Shown: positions 16,194-24,874, counted from the stretch's first letter. The stretch is DNA of 64,000 bases from Sporocytophaga myxococcoides (GCF_000775915.1 NZ_BBLT01000005.1:62001-126000), one strand, 5' to 3'. A program made the numbers and translations. Notes: a model not told the origin generated them from the letters alone.

Positions 16194-18197
16194 TTATTCT
16201 TTGATAACTCGTATAGTAAAGTCATTTATTTTTAATACATACAAACCATTGATAAATCCGGAAAGATCAAGAGAAGTATCATTCCCTTTTTTCAATTCAT
16301 GTCCGTAAGCATCAAAAAGTTGCCAGTCTTGTCGAGAATCCCATTTAATGAGTCCTGTTGTAGGATTTGGATAGACCTTAAGTCTATTGTCTGCTAGATC
16401 AGGTGCAACTCCTGCCACGACATCTTCCTGTATTCTAATGTTAAAGACAAGTGTAACTTGTGCAGATTCAGTAGCGCTTTTGGTATATTTTAAAGCCTGT
16501 TTGATGGTATATTGGTCTCCATCCTTTGATCTGGAAGGATATTGGCCTATGTTGATAGTAAGAGTATTTATATTTAATTCTGAATAAATGTATGCGTCAT
16601 TTCCCCATGCTATTGTCTGGCCTGCATTGTTAAACCAGTGTCCTGGAGCATTGGCGGTTGAGGTGGTATTCACACTTCCATTCGGATTGATGGCGAAATA
16701 AGTGATGTTTATTCCTAAGTTTTTGGCTATATCTTCTACTGGACAGGCAAAGGCTTCACTGATGCTGCTTGAATTCAAAACAATCTGGATGGGTGTATAA
16801 TCACTAGCCGGCTTCATAACAACATTATATGTAAGAGTAATGTCTTTGATAGGAGTATTAAAAATTCCCTGAAGATCGGTGTTATGAAATTTAACTTTAT
16901 ATGGCCATTGTTCATCATTGCTGTTATTGTCATCCCAGGCGTGTCTCCAGTGCTGTTGAGGGGCTCCTGATACAACCATCCATAATTTTTCGCACTTGTC
17001 GGGGCAATTAAACGACATGGTTGTTTCAGGATTAATATTGTTTTGAACATTTGCTGTCCCGGTATTACTGTATACTCTGGTTCCGTCTTCAAGTAATGCC
17101 ACAAAACCAAATCTCCAACCACCTTTATCTACATTGAGTGCTCTGTAACCAGCCTCGCCTGCAAGTCCTTTAAAGTCAACAGTCACAATTGTTGCCGATG
17201 CAGGCGGATTTAATTTAATGCAATTATATCCGTAGTTTTCTATAGTAACGGAAGAGTCTGGTTGCCAGTAGTTATCAGGTTTGAGTGTCATTTTTACCTG
17301 TGCTCTTCTGTTTATGTAATTTGCTCCATATGATTTAATTGCTGGGATGTCCCAGGTGGTTAGTCTTGCAGCATGTTCATATATCTCATCATTAAATTGA
17401 TGTTGGGTTAGTGAATTAAGGCGTTTGTATGTTTCCACAGGATCTTCGGGAGAACGGGATTCTCTCCATAAACGTCCCATAAAATTTTGACCTCTTTTGA
17501 AAGTCCAGTAATCCTGGATGAAATAATTTGCATAACGAGGTGTCTCATGTATAATGTGCAAATGATTGTACTTTAAATAATTATTAAAATCGCTTTCTGT
17601 AAACTGTTTCTGAGGATAAACTTTAAAAGCCATCCATTGTGCGCACTGCTCCCAGAATCCGTTTCCTCCAGAGGCATTAGGTCCGAATCCGTATCTGTAA
17701 CCTCCTTGGGTATCGCATCCTGTGATATATTCAAAGCAATGCCCGATTTCATGCGCGAGTACATTGTCGATTCTTGCCGCATCAGGATTTACATGTAAAG
17801 TTCCAACCTGGTTGTCCTGACCGGAACCATATGCTGCCCATTCAGTAGTATATGTTAGAAAGATCATAAGCTTATACTTATCAGTAACTGATGATCCTTT
17901 AATGGCAAATTTAAGCGAGTCGAGGTAGAATGAATAGGTCTTTTCTGCTACACTTAAGAGCGTATTCAGGTTTACATTATATGGGCTTGCCGCATTGGTG
18001 GGGTCATTCCCAAATCCAGCCTCCCAGAATACTATTATGTTGTCAGTTTGTCTGCTTCTGCAATAACACCATTGGTTATTTGGGTTATTCAAATCCATAT
18101 TCTCATTCGAAATAAAACGAGGAATGTAGACCTGTTTTTGTGCATATAGATCATTGGAAAGTAATGTCAGCAATAAGAGCAGTTTTATGTATTTCAT
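16194..18197 (-). CDS. T9SS-exported DUF6055-like putative zinc peptidase with DUF4859 module
   Basis: 667 residues. Signal peptide 1-19 (LYAQ). Residues about 25-300 match the DUF6055 type: FWEAGFGNDPT, then H149-E150-I-G-H153 (AHEIGHCFEY), a zinc-peptidase HExxH motif, followed by GNGFWEQCAQWMAFKVYP. A middle beta domain follows (about 300-460), then a DUF4859-like module (about 465-600). The last 60 residues are a type A T9SS sorting domain (VYPNPTTG..., LDLSGFINGLYVLKI). It should be exported across the outer membrane and anchored or released at the surface. The HExxH suggests proteolysis, yet activity of DUF6055 is not established and the third metal ligand is not evident. Polysaccharide context is possible because DUF4859 often accompanies glycan-active proteins. 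Confidence 0.82.
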   Translation of the reverse strand: MKYIKLLLLLTLLSNDLYAQKQVYIPRFISNENMDLNNPNNQWCYCRSRQTDNIIVFWEAGFGNDPTNAASPYNVNLNTLLSVAEKTYSFYLDSLKFAIKGSSVTDKYKLMIFLTYTTEWAAYGSGQDNQVGTLHVNPDAARIDNVLAHEIGHCFEYITGCDTQGGYRYGFGPNASGGNGFWEQCAQWMAFKVYPQKQFTESDFNNYLKYNHLHIIHETPRYANYFIQDYWTFKRGQNFMGRLWRESRSPEDPVETYKRLNSLTQHQFNDEIYEHAARLTTWDIPAIKSYGANYINRRAQVKMTLKPDNYWQPDSSVTIENYGYNCIKLNPPASATIVTVDFKGLAGEAGYRALNVDKGGWRFGFVALLEDGTRVYSNTGTANVQNNINPETTMSFNCPDKCEKLWMVVSGAPQQHWRHAWDDNNSNDEQWPYKVKFHNTDLQGIFNTPIKDITLTYNVVMKPASDYTPIQIVLNSSSISEAFACPVEDIAKNLGINITYFAINPNGSVNTTSTANAPGHWFNNAGQTIAWGNDAYIYSELNINTLTINIGQYPSRSKDGDQYTIKQALKYTKSATESAQVTLVFNIRIQEDVVAGVAPDLADNRLKVYPNPTTGLIKWDSRQDWQLFDAYGHELKKGNDTSLDLSGFINGLYVLKINDFTIRVIKE

Positions 18198-18372
18198 AAC
18201 ATTAACAAACTTTGTTTTTTTTTGATAATAGTTTATTGATTATTGAAATAAGTAATACTATCAAAACGAGAGATGTTTTGATTTTGCGGCAGACTACAAT
18301 GTATCACTTTTTTTTAAGTACTCAAAAAAGTGGTTTTAGGTAAATGTTTGATAATTAGTCTGGGAATTAAAA

Positions 18373-18398
18373 AATGCCAGTCCACATGAACTGGCATT
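18373..18398 (-). terminator. Terminator of the collagen-like lipoprotein gene
   Basis: AATGCCAGT (18373-18381) pairs with ACTGGCATT (18390-18398); on the minus strand the stem is followed by TTTTTAATT. It lies 24 bp past the stop codon. Confidence 0.75.
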
Positions 18399-18422
18399 AA
18401 GTATTCAATCTTGATGATATTA

Positions 18423-19034
18423 TTATGGAATATGATAATATGATTTTACTTCCTGATAATTCTTTAAATCTATCTGACCAACCCTTTGATTGATTTTAAC
18501 ACCTCCTGGTATCAGTACATATCGGAAGTATACATGCTCTGGTTTGAATACATTAGTAAAGAAATAATTTTTGTCAGTAAGTTTAGACAGGTTTTGTGTG
18601 ATGATGAAAGAAATGCTAAGAAGATTTTTTCTATAGGTATAATCCAGCTCATAGTATACTGCACCTGGATCCGGGACATTTTGATATCCTTCTTTGCCCC
18701 ACGTAGGCAAGGGTTTTATGCCAGATACCGAAGTTTCACTTTCAGCCTTATTGCCGAAAAAGACTAAAACAGTACCACCGTTATTTATAAATTCATCAGT
18801 AATTTTGGAGACTGACAGATCCATACTTATAAATGAGAAATTAGGAGTGATGGAATTAGGATCAAATAGAAACCAATCGGAATACATGATATTAGATGTG
18901 CCGGGCTCTCCCTGTTCTCCTTTAGGACCTGTATTCCCAGGAGCTCCAGCAGGTCCCGGATCGCCTTTTTTACTACAAGATGTAATAGTTGTTAAAATGA
19001 ATAAAAGCAAGGAAAGTAATCTTATATTTTTCAT
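18423..19034 (-). CDS. Lipoprotein with short collagen-like Gly-X-Y repeat
   Basis: 203 residues. Lipoprotein signal with Cys20 in TITSCSKKG. Immediately after it come eight uninterrupted Gly-X-Y triplets (residues 24-47: GDP GPA GAP GNT GPK GEQ GEP GTS), enough to form a short triple-helix or an extended stalk. The remaining ~155 residues are a beta-rich domain without a family I can name; similar collagen-stalk lipoproteins occur throughout Bacteroidota. The local GC rise is caused by the Gly/Pro codons. The protein is probably displayed from the outer membrane as a trimer; this is inference. Confidence 0.8.
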   Translation of the reverse strand: MKNIRLLSLLLFILTTITSCSKKGDPGPAGAPGNTGPKGEQGEPGTSNIMYSDWFLFDPNSITPNFSFISMDLSVSKITDEFINNGGTVLVFFGNKAESETSVSGIKPLPTWGKEGYQNVPDPGAVYYELDYTYRKNLLSISFIITQNLSKLTDKNYFFTNVFKPEHVYFRYVLIPGGVKINQRVGQIDLKNYQEVKSYYHIP

Positions 19035-19296
19035 ATTAAGTAAGGTTAAAAATTACAAAAATGGGATTATTAAAATATTAACTTCAAGATACGAAAATAA
19101 ATCAAATCAACATTTGGGAATAAGTTAGCGAATGAATCAAGGTGCCCGTTTATCTTTTCTGTGGATAAATTTTGTGTTTGGGGTTTATTTATCACGTTTT
19201 CAGTGAGTTGTTTATTTATTTTATTTTAAGACTCAATTTATTCGATGAATAGTCATAAATTTAAATTCAATTCCAATATTATTCATCTATCTGCAT

Positions 19297-19932
19297 ATGA
19301 TTAAAAGTTATAATAAATTACTTGAAGGAAATAGAAAATGGGCTGCTGAACAATTAGAAAAAGACGCAAACTATTTTGAAAAATTAAGTCAGGTTCAGAC
19401 ACCCGAATATTTATGGATAGGCTGTTCTGATAGCAGGGTTCCATGTGAGGTGATAACCGGAGCTACCCCAGGTGAAATATTTGTGCACAGAAACATTGCC
19501 AATATGGTTATTCACACAGATCTTAATCTGTTAAGTGTTCTTGAATATGCTGTTAAATTTCTAAAGGTAAAGCACATTATTTTATGTGGTCATTATGGCT
19601 GTGGTGGTATTAAGTCATCTATGGATAATATAGCATACGGATATGTTGACAACTGGCTCAGAAATATCAAGGAAATTTATGTTAAAAATATAGATGAGCT
19701 TGAAGCGTTACCTACAAAAGAAGAAAGGGTTAATCGTCTGGTTGAAATTAATGTTGTGGAGCAGGTAAAGAATTTATGCAAAACTAAAGTGGTGCAAATT
19801 GCATTAGAGCAAAAGACTCTTAAAGTACATGGCTGGGTTTATGGCATGAAAGAAGGGTTGATTCATGAGATGATTCATGCTGAAAAAACAATAGATACAG
19901 TTCATCCGATCTTTAAATATGAGATTGAATAA
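19297..19932 (+). CDS. can: Beta-class carbonic anhydrase
   Basis: 211 residues, the usual length. Catalyses interconversion of CO2 and bicarbonate in the cytoplasm. Zinc ligands C43, H99 and C102 are visible (IGCSDSRVP; CGHYGCGG), as is the D45-R47 dyad. The GATPGEIFVHRNIANMV segment and the C-terminal helix with LKVHGWVYGM are typical of the E. coli Can/plant-type clade. Stands alone with its own terminator, a very long palindrome that overlaps the stop codon. Confidence 0.96.
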   Translation: MIKSYNKLLEGNRKWAAEQLEKDANYFEKLSQVQTPEYLWIGCSDSRVPCEVITGATPGEIFVHRNIANMVIHTDLNLLSVLEYAVKFLKVKHIILCGHYGCGGIKSSMDNIAYGYVDNWLRNIKEIYVKNIDELEALPTKEERVNRLVEINVVEQVKNLCKTKVVQIALEQKTLKVHGWVYGMKEGLIHEMIHAEKTIDTVHPIFKYEIE

Positions 19933-19965
19933 AATTTAACTGCATTTATGCAGTTAAATTTTATT
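19928..19965. terminator. Terminator: 18-bp perfect palindrome overlapping the can stop codon
   Basis: Left arm 19928-19945, right arm 19948-19965, loop of two bases; core AACTGCAT/ATGCAGTT with AT-rich ends ending in AATTTTATT. It serves can and possibly the convergent SRPBCC gene. Confidence 0.8.
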
Positions 19966-19990
19966 AACTTAACAAAGATGTGATAAAAGC

Positions 19991-20440
19991 CTAAACGACC
20001 TTCGGCTCTGGTTTACCTTTATCTGTTTCTATAAGTTCCTTCAAACTGTCATGAATATAGCTGCTCCATGCTCCTGTACAGGCTTCGTGACATTCATAAT
20101 CCGGAACCAAACCATCATGTGTAAAACGAACAAGTGTTTGTCCGTTTGATTCAGAAAGTTCGAAAATAATCTTTGTGTTCGTCCATTCCTTCTGATCTTT
20201 CACAAAATTCAGCTTACTATCTGTGACAAGCCAGACCACTTTAGTGTCTGGAATAACCTCAGTTATTTTCTGTTTTGAGTAATGCACATCGCCAAATCTG
20301 ACTTCAAACTCATCATTTAATTGATGGAAATTGCCTTCGGTGTTTTCAGTCCACCAGCCTCTTACATTATTGACCGCTTCGAATGCTTTATGCAGAGGTT
20401 TGTTTACAAGGATTGCTGTTGTATAGCTTTGGTCTTTCAT
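19991..20440 (-). CDS. SRPBCC (AHSA1-like) domain protein, copy A
   Basis: 149 residues covering a whole START/SRPBCC fold of the AHSA1 kind: VNNVRGWWTENTEG near the start, a middle PDTKVVWLVTDSKLNFVKD and the closing helix AWSSYIHDSLKELIETDKGK. These proteins bind hydrophobic ligands in a deep cavity; no reaction is known for this group. It is a tandem paralogue of the gene at 20477-20968 (the same WW.E..EG, KVVWLV, THxGLxPxYECxExCxxAWxxYIHxSL elements). Same strand, 36-bp gap, likely one transcript. Confidence 0.85.
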   Translation of the reverse strand: MKDQSYTTAILVNKPLHKAFEAVNNVRGWWTENTEGNFHQLNDEFEVRFGDVHYSKQKITEVIPDTKVVWLVTDSKLNFVKDQKEWTNTKIIFELSESNGQTLVRFTHDGLVPDYECHEACTGAWSSYIHDSLKELIETDKGKPEPKVV

Positions 20441-20476
20441 AATGATCTTGGTATAGATAATTTTACGGGAACTGGA

Positions 20477-20968
20477 TTATGAATGAAGTTTCCACTTTTT
20501 TACTATTTCTCCATTGAAGCCTCCTTCTTTAGGATTAGGTTCTCCTTTTCCTGTCTCTATGAGCTTTCGAAGACTATTGTGAATATAATTGCCCCAGGCT
20601 TCCTTGCATATTTCGTAACATTCATAGTGAGGCCCTAAGCCAATATGAGTAAAGCGAAGTTCAGTCTGTGGGCCTTTTTTAGTGATCTCGAAACTGATTT
20701 TAGTATCTTTCCATTCGCTTTTATCTTTGGTAAAATTGAAATGGTTTTCTAATACAAGCCATACCACTTTCTGGTCGGGAATTAATTCAATCAGTTTCAT
20801 TTTGCTGATATGTACATCCTTATAATGATACATAAATACATCATTGAGCTTGTATGTGCTTCCTTCAATTTCTTCTGACCACCAGCCGCGAATATTATTA
20901 ATGGCATTGTATACCTCTGATGGGGACTGATTAATTAGTAGACTTGTTGTATAATCGCTAGTATTCAT
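20477..20968 (-). CDS. SRPBCC (AHSA1-like) domain protein, copy B
   Basis: 163 residues from the ATG at 20968. The frame is open further, to 21055, but that would overlap the -7 element at 21002-21009 and approach the divergent gene, and the paralogue next door begins at the matching Met. Domain as in copy A: INNIRGWWSEEIEG, DQKVVWLVLENHFNFTKD and AWGNYIHNSLRKLIETGKGE. Ends in a longer tail (KEGGFNGEIVKKWKLHS). It opens the two-gene transcript, divergent from the GlxA-type regulator, which may control it. Confidence 0.85.
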   Translation of the reverse strand: MNTSDYTTSLLINQSPSEVYNAINNIRGWWSEEIEGSTYKLNDVFMYHYKDVHISKMKLIELIPDQKVVWLVLENHFNFTKDKSEWKDTKISFEITKKGPQTELRFTHIGLGPHYECYEICKEAWGNYIHNSLRKLIETGKGEPNPKEGGFNGEIVKKWKLHS

Positions 20969-21001
20969 GTATCTCTGTCTTTTAATGTGAATTATATCAG
21001 A

Positions 21002-21009
21002 CAAATCTA
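21002..21009 (-). promoter_or_regulatory. -7 element for the SRPBCC pair
   Basis: Reads TAGATTTG on the minus strand, exact TAnnTTTG, 34 bp upstream of the chosen start of copy B. It lies in the 128-bp divergent region shared with the GlxA-type regulator. Confidence 0.4.
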
Positions 21010-21096
21010 ATACAAGAGTATTTGTTTGATGAAGGTCAAAATGGACTTCAAGCATGGTTAATTTGGACTATTTTCCATATATTGGATATAAGAAAT

Positions 21097-22071
21097 ATGA
21101 AAAATATAACGATAGTTGTTCCGGATTGCGGAGTAAATCTGAACAGTATTGGAGGGGCTTTCGAAATACTTCGGAGAGCAAATGACTTTTGGATAAAGAC
21201 TGGCAACGAATCCAGGCTTGAAATTCATATTGCTGGCTTTATGAGAGAGTTGAAGGCTCATGAAAGTTATCTGGCTATTCATCCCATTGATATCAGGACT
21301 ATCCAAAGGACAAATCTGGTAATTATTCCATCTTTGATAGACGATTTTTCAAAGGTTGTTAATACTAATAGAGCGCTTATTGATTGGATATACAAGCAAT
21401 ATCAGAATGGCGCTGAAGTTGCCAGTATTTGTTCCGGGGCTTTTTTGCTGGCTGCTACTGGGCTTCTGAATGGTAAAAGCTGTTCTATACATTGGAATAA
21501 AGCTGTTGAGTTCAAAAGGATGTTTCCTGAAATAAAAGTTGCGGAAGATAAAATCATTACTGATGAAAATGGGATCTATACCAATGGCGGTGCTTATTCT
21601 TTTTTAAATCTCATTCTTTATCTTGTGGAGAAGATCTTTGACAGATCAGTAGCGGTATATTGTTCAAAGGTATTTCAGATAGATATGGAGCGAACCGCTC
21701 AATCTCATTTTACTATTTTTAACATACAAAAAGGTCATGGAGATGAACTGATCGGCAAAGCTCAGACTTATATAGAAGAAAATATAGATGCAAAAATTTC
21801 GTTTGAAAATCTGGCCTCAGAGTTGGCGATAAGCAGAAGAAGCTTTGACAGAAGGTTTATCAAAGCAACAGGCAATACGCCAATGGAGTACCTTCAAAGG
21901 GTAAAAGTAGAAGCAGCTAAAAAAGAACTTGAAAAAGGCCGCAAGTCAATTTTTGAAATTATGACGGATGTCGGATATGCAGATGATAAAGCATTCAGAG
22001 AAGTCTTTAGGAAGATTACAGGCTTGTCTCCGGCAGAATACAGGAATAAATATAATAGGAGTGTAGCTTGA
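21097..22071 (+). CDS. GlxA-type transcription regulator (DJ-1/PfpI domain + AraC HTH)
   Basis: 324 residues from the ATG at 21097; the frame is open back to 21022 but the family begins at MKNITIVVPDCGV. Residues 1-185 form a class I amidotransferase-like (DJ-1/PfpI) domain with the Cys elbow ASICSGAFLLAATGLLNGK and the strand WNKAVEFKRMFP; residues about 225-320 are an AraC HTH pair (LASELAISRRSFDRRFIKATG, MTDVGYADDKAFREVFRKITG). Such proteins usually respond to a small metabolite through the DJ-1 domain and activate adjacent genes. Candidates are the divergent SRPBCC pair and the MpaB-like gene 34 bp downstream. Confidence 0.92.
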   Translation: MKNITIVVPDCGVNLNSIGGAFEILRRANDFWIKTGNESRLEIHIAGFMRELKAHESYLAIHPIDIRTIQRTNLVIIPSLIDDFSKVVNTNRALIDWIYKQYQNGAEVASICSGAFLLAATGLLNGKSCSIHWNKAVEFKRMFPEIKVAEDKIITDENGIYTNGGAYSFLNLILYLVEKIFDRSVAVYCSKVFQIDMERTAQSHFTIFNIQKGHGDELIGKAQTYIEENIDAKISFENLASELAISRRSFDRRFIKATGNTPMEYLQRVKVEAAKKELEKGRKSIFEIMTDVGYADDKAFREVFRKITGLSPAEYRNKYNRSVA

Positions 22072-22105
22072 GCTATTTAAGTAAAATATTGTTTTTTTTC
22101 ATTCT

Positions 22106-22993
22106 GTGAAAATAATGAATCGCAAAAAAATACTCAGACAAATATTAAATCTGGATCCTATCAGGGATCATCTGAAGATTGTCCATCTTAATTCTTTTTA
22201 TGATTTTCCTTGGGATAACACCAGAGCACTGGAATTTGCATTATTCAGAACATTTGCTATACCAGCTATAGGCAATTTACTCTATCATACAGGAGAGTTT
22301 GAATACAGAACCCAGAAACGTTATGATGATACAGATCTTTTATTAAGTGAAATCATTGAACATGGGTATGACAGTGAAAGAGGCAAAGCTGCCCTGGCAA
22401 GAGTTAATGGAATGCATGGCAGGTTTAAAATTTCAAATGAAGACATGCGCTATGTACTTTCAACTTTTGTGATGGAACCATATAGATGGAATCAGAGATT
22501 CGGATACAGAAAAGCTACAAACCAAGAAAACATTGCAGGACATAAAATCTGGTATGAAATAGGAGTGAGGATGGGGATAAAGGATATACCTGAAACCTTT
22601 GGCGCAATGCTGGAAATGAATATCGCTTATGAAAGGGCTAACTTCGGATATACAGAAGGAGGAAGGAAGGTAGCTGATGCGACTGTTAATCTTATGCTTG
22701 GTTGGTTCTTTCCGAAGTTTATGTGGGGGATGTGCAGACCATTTATGTATGCTTTGATGGATGAACCATTATTAAATGCATTGAGGTTAAAGAAGCCATC
22801 ACCGGTTATTGTTGGTTTAGTTAATGCAGGTATGAATTTAAGAAAATTTGTTCTTAAGTTTATGCCCGCAAGAAGGAAGCCTGTGTTAAGGACCCGCAGA
22901 ACAGTAGATTCATATCCTAAAGGATATACAATTGATGAATTAGGAGTCCATTATAAAAATCAGACCAAGGCAGATAAGGTTATCAATCAATAA
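22106..22993 (+). CDS. Oxygenase MpaB family protein (DUF2236-like)
   Basis: 295 residues. The layout matches the MpaB/latex-clearing-protein superfamily: an N-terminal RALEFALFRTFAIPAIGNLLYHTGEF helix, RVNGMHGRFKISNEDMRYVLSTFVMEPYRWNQRF, which contains a candidate haem-ligand His in MHGRF, and WYEIGVRMGIKDIPETF. Family members are b-type haem oxygenases in fungi or rubber-degrading actinomycetes; the substrate of bacterial MpaB-like proteins like this one is unknown. An internal Met4 (MNRKK) may be the real start. Probably co-transcribed with the regulator upstream. Confidence 0.82.
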   Translation: MKIMNRKKILRQILNLDPIRDHLKIVHLNSFYDFPWDNTRALEFALFRTFAIPAIGNLLYHTGEFEYRTQKRYDDTDLLLSEIIEHGYDSERGKAALARVNGMHGRFKISNEDMRYVLSTFVMEPYRWNQRFGYRKATNQENIAGHKIWYEIGVRMGIKDIPETFGAMLEMNIAYERANFGYTEGGRKVADATVNLMLGWFFPKFMWGMCRPFMYALMDEPLLNALRLKKPSPVIVGLVNAGMNLRKFVLKFMPARRKPVLRTRRTVDSYPKGYTIDELGVHYKNQTKADKVINQ

Positions 22994-23376
22994 ATATAGA
23001 AAAGGCTTTTGCTATCCTTATATTTCCACTTGTCCGGTCTTTTATCAAGTGGAATAACAGAATCATTGTATATCATTTCAAGGTTATCAACTCCTGATTT
23101 TCTTTGAAAATCTTTTTAGTTTCCCAGAGAAAACCTATTCTTTCCTTGCTTGAAACTATGATTACTTCTCCAGGATTTAAAACTAATGTGTATCATCTCT
23201 ATAATCGAATATGGCTGGCTGGTATTCATGAATTTTTAATTTAACAGGATGGTCCGATTTATTGCAGACTAGATATTCCAATGAAAGCATTGTGTCGCAG
23301 GAATACATGAAGATAGGTAGTGCAGTTAATAATAAAGGTTTGTATAACTTAATTCTCTTTTTTTTATCGGCCTCAA
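22987..23376 (-). pseudogene. Frameshifted small lipoprotein gene
   Basis: Reading the minus strand gives three consecutive in-frame pieces of one protein. Piece 1: a lipoprotein signal (KLYKPLLLTALPIFMYSC) and SLEYLVCNKSDHPVKLKIHE, ending at a TAG near 23185. Piece 2, one base shifted from about 23190: LVLNPGEVIIVSSKERIGFLWETKK. Piece 3, shifted again near 23110-23118: VDNLEMIYNDSVIPLDKRPDKW to a TGA at 22987. All breaks are equivalent to loss of one base; two fall in A-runs (A8 near 23360, A5 near 23115), and restoring the first would join a TTG start at 23376. The composite resembles small Bacteroidota lipoproteins with a C-terminal WETKK...DKW pattern. The 3' end overlaps the stop of the convergent MpaB-like gene by 7 bp. 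Sequencing error is an alternative. Confidence 0.6.
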
Positions 23377-23464
23377 AAGTAATTTGTGGCGTAATTCCTG
23401 CCTATTATAGAAACTAAAATTTGAATTGCGAAAAGTTAAATAACCCAAAAAAACTTAGAAATTA

Positions 23465-23496
23465 TTTGCGCAATCGAATAGTTGCACATATATTTG
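23465..23496 (+). promoter_or_regulatory. Promoter of the arsR-type operon
   Basis: TTTG (23465-23468), a 20-bp spacer, then TATATTTG (23489-23496): a complete Bacteroidota housekeeping promoter. The ATG of the regulator is 33 bp downstream. Confidence 0.75.
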
Positions 23497-23512
23497 CTAC
23501 CGATTAGTTGCA
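23475..23512 (+). promoter_or_regulatory. Direct repeats over the arsR promoter, likely autoregulatory operator
   Basis: CGAATAGTTGCA (23475-23486) and CGATTAGTTGCA (23501-23512) differ by one base and lie 26 bp apart. One copy fills the promoter spacer and the other covers the expected transcription start. TTGCGCAA (23466-23473) adds a small palindrome over the -33 element. Location fits repression by the ArsR protein encoded just downstream. Confidence 0.5.
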
Positions 23513-23529
23513 AAAAGAAAGAATAGAAA

Positions 23530-23850
23530 ATGAGAAGAGATGTTTTTCAGGCAATTGCTGATCCGACCAGAAGGGCAATTTTATGCCTGATTGCCGTCCA
23601 GGCTTTAACGCCAAATGCTGTTGCTGAACATTTTGACAGCAGCAGACAGGCTGTATCCAAGCATATTAAGATTCTTGTTGAATGTGAATTGTTAAAACAG
23701 GAACAACAAGGGCGAGAAATTTATTATCACATTAACCCTGATAAAATGCTGGAAATTGATAAATGGCTTCAGCAGTTCAGGGGATTGCTGGAGAAGCGTT
23801 TTAACCAGCTTGACAATGTATTAGCCAAACTTAAATCCGATAAAAAATGA
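23530..23850 (+). CDS. ArsR-family winged-helix regulator
   Basis: 106 residues. Classical small metal-independent ArsR protein: [21 protein letters not shown] at the start, recognition helix [27 protein letters not shown], wing [12 protein letters not shown] and a C-terminal helix with [16 protein letters not shown] for dimerisation. No metal-binding CxC is present. This subgroup pairs with AHSA1/SRPBCC genes, as here: its stop overlaps the start of the next gene by 4 bp (ATGA), so the two are translationally coupled. Direct repeats in the promoter suggest autorepression. Confidence 0.93.
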   Translation: MRRDVFQAIADPTRRAILCLIAVQALTPNAVAEHFDSSRQAVSKHIKILVECELLKQEQQGREIYYHINPDKMLEIDKWLQQFRGLLEKRFNQLDNVLAKLKSDKK

Positions 23851-24815
23851 AGAACACTTTATTAATGAATTTCAATGTTGATAAGGCCAATAATAAAATC
23901 AAAGTTGAAAGAGAGTTTGATGCTCCTCTAGCTATGGTCTGGTCCGCATGGACCGAAAGTGAACTACTTGATCAGTGGTGGGCTCCACATCCATACATAG
24001 CCGAAACCAAATCCATGGACTTCAGAGAAGGCGGCATGTGGCTTTATTGCATGATTGGACCTAAAGGGGAAAGGCATTGGTCCAGAGCTGATTATAAAAC
24101 GATAAAACCTGAGAAGCAGTTTGTTCTTCTGGATGCATTTTGCGATGAGAATGGAGTCATAAATAAAGATTTTCCAAGATCTACATGGTCTAATATATTT
24201 AAGCAAACCGAGGAAACGACAACAGTAAACATAGAGATTAGTTATGATAAGCTGGAAGATCTGGAAGCTACAATAAAAATGGGCTTTCAAGAAGGCTTCA
24301 CAGCAGGGCTTGAGAATCTTGATCATTATCTTAGTACACAATTCCGTCTTCGCAAAGAAAATAAAACAAGTAATAAAGCCAGAGTTACCACTTATCTGAA
24401 TTTTCCAGGAAAGACAGAAGAAGCTTTTAACTTTTATCAAAAAGTATTTAATGGAAGATTGACAGGAGATGGTCTGCGAAGATTCGGAGATATTGAACTG
24501 CCTGCAGGGGCTCCACCTATGAGTGAAGCAGATAAGAAGCTTATCATTCATGCGGAGTTGACAATTTTGGGTGGACATGTTTTGATGGCTACAGATGCTC
24601 CTGAAAGCATGGGATTCAAGCTTGTGGAAGGAAATAACATGCACATCAATGTGGAGCCAGAATCAAGAGAGGAAACAGAGCGAATATTTAAGGAACTATC
24701 TGAAGGAGGGCAAGTGACCATGCCTTTGGCAGATATGTTCTGGGGAGCTTATTATGGTAGCTTCAAAGATAAATTCGGTATCAACTGGATGTTTAATTAT
24801 CAAAAGACAGAATAA
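23847..24815 (+). CDS. SRPBCC (AHSA1-like) - VOC (PhnB-like) fusion protein
   Basis: 322 residues in one uninterrupted frame with two domains. Residues 1-165: AHSA1-like SRPBCC ([46 protein letters not shown]). Residues about 178-320: a vicinal-oxygen-chelate domain of the PhnB/3-demethylubiquinone type ([21 protein letters not shown], the loop [36 protein letters not shown]). Usually these are separate proteins encoded next to an ArsR gene; here they are fused by a short basic linker ([11 protein letters not shown]). Function is unknown; ligand binding or small-molecule modification in a stress or detoxification setting is inferred from context. A terminator follows directly. Confidence 0.9.
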   Translation: MKNTLLMNFNVDKANNKIKVEREFDAPLAMVWSAWTESELLDQWWAPHPYIAETKSMDFREGGMWLYCMIGPKGERHWSRADYKTIKPEKQFVLLDAFCDENGVINKDFPRSTWSNIFKQTEETTTVNIEISYDKLEDLEATIKMGFQEGFTAGLENLDHYLSTQFRLRKENKTSNKARVTTYLNFPGKTEEAFNFYQKVFNGRLTGDGLRRFGDIELPAGAPPMSEADKKLIIHAELTILGGHVLMATDAPESMGFKLVEGNNMHINVEPESREETERIFKELSEGGQVTMPLADMFWGAYYGSFKDKFGINWMFNYQKTE

Positions 24816-24856
24816 AAAAATCCCCTCCAGGAATGAATCTAGGAGGGGATTTTTTT
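24814..24856. terminator. Bidirectional terminator between convergent genes
   Basis: TCCCCTCC (24821-24828) pairs with GGAGGGGA (24842-24849), extended by A-run and T-run on the outside. Its A-rich edge touches the stop codon of the VOC fusion. Confidence 0.9.
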
Positions 24857-24874
24857 ATTTATATAGTTGAATGA

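Noticed and set aside
15929-16225. 98-codon minus-strand frame beside the T9SS protein gene
   Set aside because: It overlaps the end of the real gene in another frame, has no homology I recognise and a composition typical of AT-rich intergenic sequence.
23475-23512. Direct repeats considered as CRISPR
   Set aside because: Only two 12-bp copies, located over a promoter and with no cas genes; better explained as operator sites.
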